Below the pieces are notes generated by a model. That model saw nothing but the letters and a program-made list of their open reading frames with translations. It was not told the DNA's origin and did no database searches. Below, piece after piece: positions 1 to 5,619 of a stretch of DNA of 7,710 bases (positions are counted from its first letter, which is position 1; each line of letters opens with the position of its first letter). Source of the DNA: Bacteroidota bacterium (GTDB lineage Bacteria > Bacteroidota > Bacteroidia > Bacteroidales > UBA1715); assembly GCA_029266015.1 (NCBI GenBank), contig JAJUFK010000102.1, positions 1 to 7,710 on the forward strand. The letters run 5' to 3'. The translations under genes were made by a program, and so were the position numbers.

Positions 1-108
1 CAATCGTATGGAAATGATATTCCTATTACAATCGAACAAAAAGGAATATTTCAATTACAAATAACTTTAGAAAATAAAATTTTTACCGAACAAATAATTT
101 GTAAATAA
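1..108 (+). CDS. 3' end of a gene; possible T9SS-type C-terminal tail
   Basis: Frame 1 is open from the window edge to a TAA at 106-108, giving 35 residues of a C-terminus. The final part has an aromatic-hydrophobic alternation and a terminal lysine (GIFQLQIT, then KIFTEQIICK). This looks like the last two strands of type A secretion tails of the Bacteroidota type IX system (pattern G-x-Y-x-L-x-I ... K-x-I-x-x-K). The match is by eye, and a cysteine near the end is not typical. The gene could equally encode another beta-rich surface or lipoprotein. It ends only 2 bp before the next start, so it is probably cotranscribed with the lipoproteins that follow. The start and most of the protein lie outside the window. 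Confidence 0.6.
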   Translation, partial: QSYGNDIPITIEQKGIFQLQITLENKIFTEQIICK

Positions 109-110
109 TT

Positions 111-689
111 ATGAAACCAATATATGTAATCTCTTTTGTTTTACTAGTTTTTCAAAGTTGCAGTTGTAAGCATTGTATGGATTATCTAACAGCAGAAAAT
201 AATAAAATTCCATATACCCATGGTGAAGTTTTAGCATTTACAAATGATACGCTTGGAGTACTGTACGACACTGTATATCTTGATTTAGGAAGCATCAATA
301 CCGAAGCTTCATATGGTTGTGTGGTTTCAAGTGAAGATTATTATGAATATTGTTCTAACTGGAGTGAAATCAAATATTCTAATAATTTTAAATTTGGAAT
401 ACTACAAACACCAAACATAAATAAAAATAAAATAGGATATTATAATAGTGGTCAATTCTTCAAAATAAAAGATGATACAATTCTTTATAAACAAAAACCT
501 GTTAAAGCACTTTGTTTTTATAGTAATGTAGATACTGTAGGTAGTGAAATATGGAATTATACAATGAGCAAAGATTCAACATTTGCATATAATAATTTTT
601 ATTTTATAACTGACACTGTTATCAAACTCATACAATACACCACTGTATATAAAGATGGTACGCGTAGAATATGGAGATTGAAGGAATAA
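111..689 (+). CDS. Small lipoprotein, tandem paralogue 1
   Basis: This gene encodes 192 residues. Residues 1-16 form a short hydrophobic signal and C17 (VFQSC) is the likely lipidated cysteine, with the relaxed lipobox common in Bacteroidota. The mature protein therefore probably sits in the cell envelope. C19 and C22 form a C-K-H-C motif just after the lipid site, and the next paralogue has it too. No enzymatic motif is visible, and the rest is polar and beta-rich with many Tyr, Asn and Ile. I do not recognise the family. Residues 132-192 differ by a single residue from the end of the next protein, while the N-terminal two-thirds are much more diverged. The start codon is directly followed by the signal peptide and lies 2 bp after the preceding stop. 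Function unknown. Confidence 0.85.
   Translation: MKPIYVISFVLLVFQSCSCKHCMDYLTAENNKIPYTHGEVLAFTNDTLGVLYDTVYLDLGSINTEASYGCVVSSEDYYEYCSNWSEIKYSNNFKFGILQTPNINKNKIGYYNSGQFFKIKDDTILYKQKPVKALCFYSNVDTVGSEIWNYTMSKDSTFAYNNFYFITDTVIKLIQYTTVYKDGTRRIWRLKE
504..689 (+). repeat. Intragenic repeat, copy 1 of 2 (186 bp)
   Basis: This segment encodes the last 61 residues of the first lipoprotein, plus the stop. It aligns without gaps to 1101-1286 with 8 mismatches by eye: six silent changes, one Met/Val change and one TAA/TGA stop difference. Identity drops sharply just upstream of AAAGCAC, inside both genes. Confidence 0.9.
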
Positions 690-701
690 AAAAACATTAT
701 C

Positions 702-1286
702 ATGAAAAAATTAATAATAATTTCGATAATAAGTTTCATTGTTTTTTATGGTTGCAAATGCAAACATTGTCAAGACAATCTTTCTAAAGAAAACAATAAA
801 ATACCATACAATAATGGACAAGTTGTAATATTTGAAAATGAAACTATAGGTATCATGAATGACACAGTTTTTATAGAATTAGGAGAGATTAACACCGAAG
901 CTGCATTTGGATGTATGCATTCAAATGATCCAATTATATATGAATATTGTTCAGCTGCTAGTTTACTAAAATATTCTAATAATTTTGTATTTGGAATACG
1001 CCAATTAACAAATGAAGATAATAATCAGATTATATATTATTCTTATTATAATTTCTTCAATAAAAAAAGTGAAACAATTATATATAACAAAAAATCAACG
1101 AAAGCACTTTGTTTTTATAGTAATGTAGATACTGTAGGTAGTGAAATATGGAATTATACAGTGAGCAAAGATTCAACATTTGCATATAATAATTTTTATT
1201 TTATAACTGACACTGTTATAAAACTGATACAATACACAACTGTATATAAAGATGGTACGCGTAGAATTTGGAGGTTGAAGGAGTGA
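702..1286 (+). CDS. Small lipoprotein, tandem paralogue 2
   Basis: This gene encodes 194 residues, 12 bp after the first paralogue and presumably in the same transcript. Residues 1-17 are a signal segment and C18 (FYGC) is the expected lipid-bearing cysteine. It is followed by C20 and C23 in the same C-K-H-C arrangement as its neighbour. Shared blocks with paralogue 1 include ENNKIPY, INTEA, a YEYC segment, KYSNNF and the whole C-terminus (residues 134-194, one substitution). No catalytic motif or named domain is recognised. The uneven similarity, diverged front and near-identical end, is better explained by gene conversion between the two copies than by a simple duplication. Role unknown; probably a periplasmic-side or surface lipoprotein. 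Confidence 0.85.
   Translation: MKKLIIISIISFIVFYGCKCKHCQDNLSKENNKIPYNNGQVVIFENETIGIMNDTVFIELGEINTEAAFGCMHSNDPIIYEYCSAASLLKYSNNFVFGIRQLTNEDNNQIIYYSYYNFFNKKSETIIYNKKSTKALCFYSNVDTVGSEIWNYTVSKDSTFAYNNFYFITDTVIKLIQYTTVYKDGTRRIWRLKE
1101..1286 (+). repeat. Intragenic repeat, copy 2 of 2 (186 bp)
   Basis: This is the second copy of the 3' segment at 504-689, in direct orientation about 600 bp away. The 8 differences preserve reading frame and length. A direct repeat of this kind could also recombine to delete one lipoprotein gene. Confidence 0.9.
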
Positions 1287-1323
1287 AAAATGAAATATGC
1301 TGGAGAATCTCAATTATTTAACT

Positions 1324-1824
1324 ATGAAACAACTCTTTAAACTTTTACCCTTTCTATTTCTATGCATTTCATGTGATGAAATTGTATACTATGATATAAC
1401 TGACGATAAAAAGCCGTTATTAGAAACAAATGACACGATTCTATTTTATTCTAATTTGAACAATACTATAGACACATTCGTAATTAAAAGAACAGATGAA
1501 TATATTGTTCATGATAAAAAATATTATCATGAGTTTATTTCATGTGATTATAATTCTATTAATCTTTCAAAAATTAGAAATTCATTCTCTATACAACAAG
1601 GTGAGTCGATTAGAATTTCATCAGAAAGCCAATATTATCAAACAATATATCAAAATGATACTCCAAAAACATTTAAAATCGATGTAACAACCTATACTGA
1701 TGTATTTAAACTAGAGAGATATAATAGCACTGATACAATTCCAAAAACTATCTATTACTCATATAAGGACGGTATAATCCGCTATGATTATTCAGATTCA
1801 TTGTATTATTACCGAAAAAAGTAA
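1324..1824 (+). CDS. Small lipoprotein, third in the cluster
   Basis: The start is set at ATG 1324 rather than at ATG 1297. The nine extra residues from 1297 are polar, whereas 1324 opens directly into a signal peptide (MKQLFKLLPFLFLC) with the lipobox-like cysteine at residue 17 (CISC). The product is 166 residues. The cysteine is followed by Asp-Glu; acidic residues there occur in Bacteroidota surface-export signals, but the match is partial. The mature part is Tyr-, Asp- and Ile-rich without enzyme motifs. It ends in a YKDG segment that recalls the YKDG near the end of the two preceding paralogues, so distant kinship is possible. Family not recognised. It probably forms one unit with the two upstream lipoprotein genes. 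Confidence 0.8.
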   Translation: MKQLFKLLPFLFLCISCDEIVYYDITDDKKPLLETNDTILFYSNLNNTIDTFVIKRTDEYIVHDKKYYHEFISCDYNSINLSKIRNSFSIQQGESIRISSESQYYQTIYQNDTPKTFKIDVTTYTDVFKLERYNSTDTIPKTIYYSYKDGIIRYDYSDSLYYYRKK

Positions 1825-1870
1825 CAAATTATCAATAGTAATTATAGGGCTTAATATTATTGTAATGATA

Positions 1871-1888
1871 GTATATAACGTTATATAC
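1871..1888. repeat. Perfect 18-bp palindrome between convergent genes
   Basis: GTATATAACGTTATATAC is self-complementary over all 18 bases. It abuts the stop codon of the minus-strand zinc-ribbon gene (1889-1891) and lies 47 bp after the stop of the + strand lipoprotein gene. It has no loop and no following T-run on either strand, so it is not a typical terminator. A dimeric protein-binding site or a chance AT-rich palindrome are the alternatives. Confidence 0.5.
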
Positions 1889-2323
1889 CTACAACGTCTG
1901 CAATATAATCCGCTCTATTTCAATTTTTTTGTCAGTACTTATATCGCCTTGACTTTGCACACATTCTAAAAGTTTTTTCTTAAAACTCCAGCAAGTCATT
2001 TGTCGTAATTCGAGTTTTTGAGATAATTCGTGTGATGAAATTTCTTTGGCATTGCATACAATATATGCAATATAAAATGCTTTGGGAAGAGGAAATCGAC
2101 AGCCTTCGAACATTGTACCTACTTTTGCCGATTCGTCGTGTTTGCATTTGGTACATCGCCGCGAGTGTGCTTGCTTACCCGTACAATAATTGGTATGCCC
2201 GCATCGTCTACAGGTAAACCCTTGCTGCCATTTTGTTTCTGCTAAATACTGCAAACACGATTCTTCGCTTGCAAATCGCTGCTCAAAATCTTTTTCTGTA
2301 ATTGAACTGAAAGGTCCTGCCAT
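1889..2323 (-). CDS. Stand-alone transposase-type zinc-ribbon protein (IS1595-like N-terminus)
   Basis: The product has 144 residues. It follows the N-terminal plan of IS1595-family transposases: an F-x-x-R-F-A-x-E-E-S-C-x-x-Y-L helix region, then a zinc ribbon with two CxxC pairs (CRRC and CTKC, about residues 38-61). Next come the G-T-M-F-E-G block and a helical segment with I-S-S-H-E-L-S-Q-K-L, typically DNA-binding. The family normally continues for a further 150 or so residues with a DDE/ISXO2-like nuclease domain. Here a TAG ends the frame cleanly, and the sequence beyond is the palindrome and a lipoprotein gene. It therefore cannot transpose by itself. It may be an IS remnant, or a domesticated DNA-binding protein of a type kept without its nuclease. 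I saw no terminal inverted repeats or target duplication. Confidence 0.8.
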   Translation of the reverse strand: MAGPFSSITEKDFEQRFASEESCLQYLAETKWQQGFTCRRCGHTNYCTGKQAHSRRCTKCKHDESAKVGTMFEGCRFPLPKAFYIAYIVCNAKEISSHELSQKLELRQMTCWSFKKKLLECVQSQGDISTDKKIEIERIILQTL

Positions 2324-2333
2324 AAAGTGCGAC

Positions 2334-2398
2334 TAAAACGATAAATTTATTAACAATTTGAAAAATAATTACACAAATATAGTGATATTAAAACGATA
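2334..2398 (+). repeat. Pair of 10-bp direct repeats in the divergent promoter region
   Basis: TAAAACGATA occurs at 2334-2343 and again at 2389-2398, 55 bp apart start to start (about five helical turns). The second copy lies between the two divergent -7 elements. The spacing would suit a looping regulator, but in AT-rich DNA a chance match is possible. Confidence 0.35.
2374..2381 (-). promoter_or_regulatory. Bacteroidota-type -7 element for the zinc-ribbon gene
   Basis: Read on the minus strand this is TATATTTG, an exact match to TAnnTTTG, about 50 bp upstream of the zinc-ribbon start codon. No clear TTTG -33 element is found at the usual spacing. It is the mirror image of the element at 2404-2411: ACAAATATA and TATATTTGT form a 9-bp inverted repeat with 22 bp between the arms. 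Confidence 0.4.
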
Positions 2399-2403
2399 TG
2401 CAT

Positions 2404-2411
2404 TATATTTG
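2404..2411 (+). promoter_or_regulatory. Bacteroidota-type -7 element for the six-gene operon
   Basis: TATATTTG is an exact match to the TAnnTTTG consensus and lies 18 bp upstream of the ATG at 2430, which implies a short leader. There is no good TTTG at the -33 position, where the opposing promoter element sits instead. No other promoter-like site is evident before the hairpin at 3706, so it is the best candidate driver of the operon. Confidence 0.45.
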
Positions 2412-2429
2412 TAAAAAAATTTATACACA

Positions 2430-2939
2430 ATGAGAAAAAATATTGCACTCCTTCTATTAATTCCTACGATGTTGTTTGCATGTGGGAATACTCAAAAAAA
2501 TGCCGATGATTCTAAGCAAACATCGCAAGACTCTACACAACAATCAACTGTTTCGGATCCTACAAAAGGTGAACATTACGGTAAAGTTGTAAAAATAAGT
2601 ACTGCAGAATTTAAAGAATTAATTTACAACTACGAAGCCAATCCGCAAGCATGGGTATTTCGTGGCGACAAACCCTGTGTAATTGATTTTTATGCAGACT
2701 GGTGTCGTCCATGCAAAATGATAGCTCCTATTCTCGATGAATTGGCATTGGAATATGCAGGCAAAGTAAATTTTTATAAAGTAGATACACAAGTAGAACA
2801 AGATTTGGCTCGTGCATTTAATATTAGCAGCATTCCATTAGTTGTATTTTGTGGTGTGCAAGGCAATCCGCAAGGCACTATGGGGGCATATCCCAAAGAA
2901 GAGTACAAACGTATGATTGATTCTATTCTAACTAAATAA
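2430..2939 (+). CDS. Lipoprotein thioredoxin (WCRPC active site)
   Basis: The product has 169 residues. A signal peptide with lipobox L15-F-A-C18 is followed by a Ser/Thr/Gln-rich linker to about residue 50 and then a thioredoxin fold. The redox pair is C92/C95 in W-C-R-P-C, and the cis-proline is P136 (SIP). The segment NPQAWVFRGDKPCVIDFYADWC resembles the thioredoxins common in Bacteroidota, which usually have WCGPC; Gly to Arg should alter the redox potential or partner choice. An additional cysteine precedes the fold's central strand (KPC). As a lipoprotein it should act on the periplasmic side, reducing or exchanging disulfides there. It opens the operon, 2 bp ahead of the methyltransferase, so it probably serves a thiol-containing product or partner of these genes. 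Confidence 0.9.
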   Translation: MRKNIALLLLIPTMLFACGNTQKNADDSKQTSQDSTQQSTVSDPTKGEHYGKVVKISTAEFKELIYNYEANPQAWVFRGDKPCVIDFYADWCRPCKMIAPILDELALEYAGKVNFYKVDTQVEQDLARAFNISSIPLVVFCGVQGNPQGTMGAYPKEEYKRMIDSILTK

Positions 2940-2941
2940 TT

Positions 2942-3583
2942 ATGGATACTTCAAACATTCAAATTCGATATTCGGAATTGGCAGAAACAACGTGCTGCCT
3001 ATCGTGTGGCGGTGCTATAAACTATTCGAAACCACAATTGGGCGAAGTGTGTGTAGATTTGGGTAGCGGCAGAGGAACCGATGTGCTTCGCATGGCAGAA
3101 GATGTAGGTCCTACCGGATTTGTCTATGGAGTTGACATATCGGACGGTATGCTACAAAAAGCTCAAAAACAAGCTGAAAAGTTAGGTGTTCAAAATGTGA
3201 AATTTGTTAAATCGGAACTTGAAAAAATAGCATTACCCAATGCTTGTGCCGATGTGCTTATTTCTAATTGCACTATAAATCATGCTGCTGATAAACAGGC
3301 TGTTTGGAATGAAGTGTATCGAATTTTGAAATTTGGTGGTCGTTTCGTAGTAAGCGATATTTATGCACTTGCCCCTGTGCCCGATGAATATAAAAATGAC
3401 CCTCAAGCGGTTGCTGAATGTTGGGCAGGTTCAGTAACCAAAGATGTATATATGCAGCAACTCCGCAATGCCGGATTCAAAAATATTCAAATACTTGAAG
3501 AAAGTGCTCCGTATGATAAAGGCAAAATTCAAGTTTCAAGTTTTACGATAGCAGGACGTAAGGAACGCTGTTGTAGTTGTTAG
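2942..3583 (+). CDS. ArsM-like SAM-dependent methyltransferase, shortened, with CCSC tail
   Basis: The product has 213 residues with a Rossmann methyltransferase fold: SAM loop D39-L-G-S-G, acidic ribose site in YGVDIS, and the KFGGRFVVSDIY strand. The details fit arsenite methyltransferases: S-N-C-T-I-N with C110 and A-E-C-W-A-G with C160. These two are 50 residues apart, as are Cys174 and Cys224 of the characterised algal ArsM, which hold As(III). The N-terminus has C18, C19 and C22. The segment carrying the usual G-C-G-N-P motif between this and the SAM loop is missing, so the protein is shorter than normal ArsM. The C-terminus ends C-C-S-C. It may methylate arsenic, or a thiol or other group on the peptide encoded next. 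Substrate unproven. Confidence 0.85.
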   Translation: MDTSNIQIRYSELAETTCCLSCGGAINYSKPQLGEVCVDLGSGRGTDVLRMAEDVGPTGFVYGVDISDGMLQKAQKQAEKLGVQNVKFVKSELEKIALPNACADVLISNCTINHAADKQAVWNEVYRILKFGGRFVVSDIYALAPVPDEYKNDPQAVAECWAGSVTKDVYMQQLRNAGFKNIQILEESAPYDKGKIQVSSFTIAGRKERCCSC

Positions 3584-3604
3584 TAATATTTAATTTTTAA
3601 AGGT

Positions 3605-3700
3605 ATGAAATCATTAGTAAAAAAGGCTCAGGCTCACGAAACGAAAGTAGCACAATGCTGTGCTAAAAATTCAAAAATAGTAGCAGGTTGCCACGACTAA
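3605..3700 (+). CDS. 31-residue cysteine-containing peptide, candidate RiPP precursor
   Basis: ATG 3605 to TAA 3700 encodes 31 residues. The N-terminal part is lysine-rich and helix-prone (MKSLVKKAQAHETK). The second half holds C18-C19 and C29, ending G-C-H-D. There is no signal peptide. AAAGG precedes the start by one base, too close to act as a normal Shine-Dalgarno site. The gene lies 21 bp after the methyltransferase, is followed at once by a strong hairpin, and then by a radical SAM/SPASM enzyme. That position and size are those of precursor peptides for SPASM maturases, with a leader in the first half and a cysteine core in the second. I do not recognise the peptide as a known precursor family. 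It could still be a small metal- or redox-binding peptide used unmodified. Confidence 0.7.
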   Translation: MKSLVKKAQAHETKVAQCCAKNSKIVAGCHD

Positions 3701-3705
3701 CAACT

Positions 3706-3736
3706 ATGCGGAGTGCCAATGGTACTCCGCATTTTT
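3706..3736 (+). terminator. Strong hairpin with T-run after the peptide gene
   Basis: ATGCGGAGTGCC (3706-3717) pairs with GGTACTCCGCAT (3721-3732) through 12 pairs, one of them G-U (3715/3723), around a 3-base AAT loop; T-residues follow to 3736. It is unusually GC-rich for this DNA and has the form of a Rho-independent terminator or attenuator. It begins 6 bp after the peptide stop. Partial termination here would give more peptide than maturase message. Confidence 0.8.
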
Positions 3737-3757
3737 CAATCATTTAATCAATATTCC

Positions 3758-5059
3758 ATGTATTTTTCAAAACACAACATAGTATCACGTATCAAAGATT
3801 CTGATTCATTTTTTATAGTGAATCCTTTGTTGCAACAAGCTGACATTGTAAGTGCCGAGGAAGCCAAAAAAATAATGGCACACGACTATTCGTTGCCTGC
3901 TCTTGCTGAAAAAAAATATGTGTTGCCAATTGAGGAAGAATCCAGACTGTTTCGACAAAAATATTTAGAATTTGTTGATGACCGTGAAACAGATGAAATT
4001 CAGATATTTTTTGTACCTTGGTACACGTGTAATTTTGCATGTAGTTATTGTTTTCAAGATGAATACACTAATCCTAATAATATAAGCACTCCTGAATTAA
4101 TTGATTCATTTTTTTCGTACATACACACGGCATTTGCTGGTAGACGAAAATATATAACTATATTTGGCGGCGAACCATTGTTGCCGGGAGCTCAATACAA
4201 AGAAATTATTTCTACTATAATTCAAAAAGCAACTGAACAATATATTGATATTGCGGTAGTCACTAATGGCTATCATATATTAGATTATATAGAAATATTA
4301 CAAAAAGGACATATTCGCGAAATTCAAGTAACACTCGATGGAATGCAACAGATGCACGACAGCCGACGAATGCTTCGTGGAGGAAAACCAAGTTTCGAAA
4401 CTATTGTAGCTGGAATTGATAGTCTTTTAGAACATAAAATTCCGGTAAATTTACGAATGGTAATTGACAAAGAAAATATACAAGAGTTACCAAAATTGGC
4501 ACAATTTGCTATAAATAAAGGCTGGACACAGTCGCCCCTTTTCAAAACGCAATTGGGACGAAATTATGAGTTGCACCATTGTCAAACCAACAATCAACGA
4601 CTCTATACTCGAATAGAAATGTACGAAGACATATACGAATTGTGTAAAACCAATCCCGAAATTTTGGAATTCCACAAACCTGCGTTTTCTATCAGTAAAT
4701 TTTTGTGGGAGCAGGGCGAAATGCCATCACCACTCTTTGATTCGTGTACAGGTACCAAAACTGAATGGGCGTTTGACTACACCGGAAGTATATATGCCTG
4801 TACGGCAACAGTAGGTAAAATAGAAGAGCGATTGGGAACATTTTACCCCGAAATTTCGCTTAATTCAGAAGATATAGAAGCATGGCAAGAACGCGATGTG
4901 TTGAGTATAGATGCCTGTAAACAATGCAACGTACAACTTGCATGTGGTGGAGGCTGTGCTGCGGTTGCAAAAAACAATCATGGAAGTGTTTCGGCACATG
5001 ATTGCAGACCTATTACACAATTATTAGAATTGGGTATTGGATTGTATTTTAAAGAATAA
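3758..5059 (+). CDS. Radical SAM/SPASM enzyme, probable peptide maturase
   Basis: The start is set at ATG 3758 (433 residues). Earlier in-frame GTG 3713 and ATG 3719 lie inside the hairpin, whereas MYFSKHNIVSRIKDSDSFFIVN is a natural N-terminus. The SAM-cluster motif is C91-x3-C95-x2-C98 (CNFACSYC), and GGEP follows at 137-140. The C-terminal SPASM domain has all seven expected cysteines in order: C330-x12-G-x4-C348, then C387-x2-C390-x5-C396-x3-C400, and C416. It can therefore ligate two auxiliary 4Fe-4S clusters. Family members generate a 5'-deoxyadenosyl radical and modify peptides, for example with thioether or C-C crosslinks, or proteins such as sulfatases. No sulfatase is nearby; the 31-residue peptide just upstream is the obvious substrate. 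It should act in the cytoplasm under low oxygen. DUF1847 follows after 3 bp. Confidence 0.92.
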   Translation: MYFSKHNIVSRIKDSDSFFIVNPLLQQADIVSAEEAKKIMAHDYSLPALAEKKYVLPIEEESRLFRQKYLEFVDDRETDEIQIFFVPWYTCNFACSYCFQDEYTNPNNISTPELIDSFFSYIHTAFAGRRKYITIFGGEPLLPGAQYKEIISTIIQKATEQYIDIAVVTNGYHILDYIEILQKGHIREIQVTLDGMQQMHDSRRMLRGGKPSFETIVAGIDSLLEHKIPVNLRMVIDKENIQELPKLAQFAINKGWTQSPLFKTQLGRNYELHHCQTNNQRLYTRIEMYEDIYELCKTNPEILEFHKPAFSISKFLWEQGEMPSPLFDSCTGTKTEWAFDYTGSIYACTATVGKIEERLGTFYPEISLNSEDIEAWQERDVLSIDACKQCNVQLACGGGCAAVAKNNHGSVSAHDCRPITQLLELGIGLYFKE

Positions 5060-5062
5060 GAT

Positions 5063-5617
5063 ATGGATTGTACCAAATGTAATACGAAACAATGTCGCAC
5101 CGGTACTGCATGCAAAGCTACCAAAAGTAATGCAGAAGAAATACGTGCCATGTATCATGAGTGGCGCAATCAAGATATAGTGCAAGCCGCTGCACAATTG
5201 GTAGACAACGGTAGGGCAGGAACTCTGTCGCGTATGCAAGAAATTGTAGAATTTTCCAAAACTATGCAATACAAAACCATAGGTCTTGCGTATTGCTATG
5301 GCATGGAAGTAGAAGCAGCAGAAGTTGTTCACTACTTTCGCAATGCCGGTTTGCACATGGTTCCGGTATCATGTACCGTTGGTGCACATACGCAAGCAGA
5401 AGTAAATCAACAAAGCTGTATCCATAAAGTATCGTGCAATCCATTATCGCAGGTAGCTCAAATGCAAGCAGAAGGAGTTGATTTTGCCATAACTATGGGA
5501 TTATGTTTAGGACACGATATTTTATTCAATAAATATATAGGTGTAGACGTTACCAATCTTTTGGTAAAAGATCGAGTTTACAATCATCAACCATTACAAG
5601 CATTAAAAACAAAATAG
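5063..5617 (+). CDS. DUF1847 family cysteine-rich protein
   Basis: The product has 184 residues and no signal peptide. The N-terminus has a cysteine cluster (C3, C6, C11, C17) suited to binding a metal or an Fe-S cluster. The body carries DUF1847 hallmarks: TLSRMQEIVEFSK, IGLAYCYG with C78, a V-S-C-T-V-G segment with C104, S-C-N-P with C125, G-L-C148-L-G-H-D, and VTNLLVKDRVYNHQP near the end. The family's biochemical role is not known to me; its cysteines suggest metal or thiol chemistry. It sits 3 bp after the radical SAM gene and 2 bp before the thioredoxin reductase fusion, so it is firmly in the operon. It could insert clusters, bind a metal or metalloid, or take part in modifying the peptide. 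Function is an inference from context only. Confidence 0.85.
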   Translation: MDCTKCNTKQCRTGTACKATKSNAEEIRAMYHEWRNQDIVQAAAQLVDNGRAGTLSRMQEIVEFSKTMQYKTIGLAYCYGMEVEAAEVVHYFRNAGLHMVPVSCTVGAHTQAEVNQQSCIHKVSCNPLSQVAQMQAEGVDFAITMGLCLGHDILFNKYIGVDVTNLLVKDRVYNHQPLQALKTK

Positions 5618-5619
5618 TC

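Noticed and set aside
1297..1323. ATG 1297 as start of the third lipoprotein
   Set aside because: It adds nine polar residues ahead of a signal peptide that begins properly at ATG 1324.
2032..2217. Plus-strand frame opposite the zinc-ribbon gene
   Set aside because: It is antisense to a gene with clear zinc-ribbon motifs and encodes nothing recognisable.
1889..2429. A complete insertion sequence around the zinc-ribbon gene
   Set aside because: No nuclease domain, terminal inverted repeats or flanking target duplication could be found.
3713..3757. Upstream GTG/ATG starts that would lengthen the radical SAM protein by 13-15 residues
   Set aside because: They lie within the terminator-like hairpin, and the added residues do not resemble a natural N-terminus; ATG 3758 is better.
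3758..5059. Arsenosugar enzyme ArsS as identity of the radical SAM gene, suggested by the ArsM-like neighbour
   Set aside because: The protein has a complete SPASM cysteine set typical of peptide or protein maturases, which does not fit ArsS.
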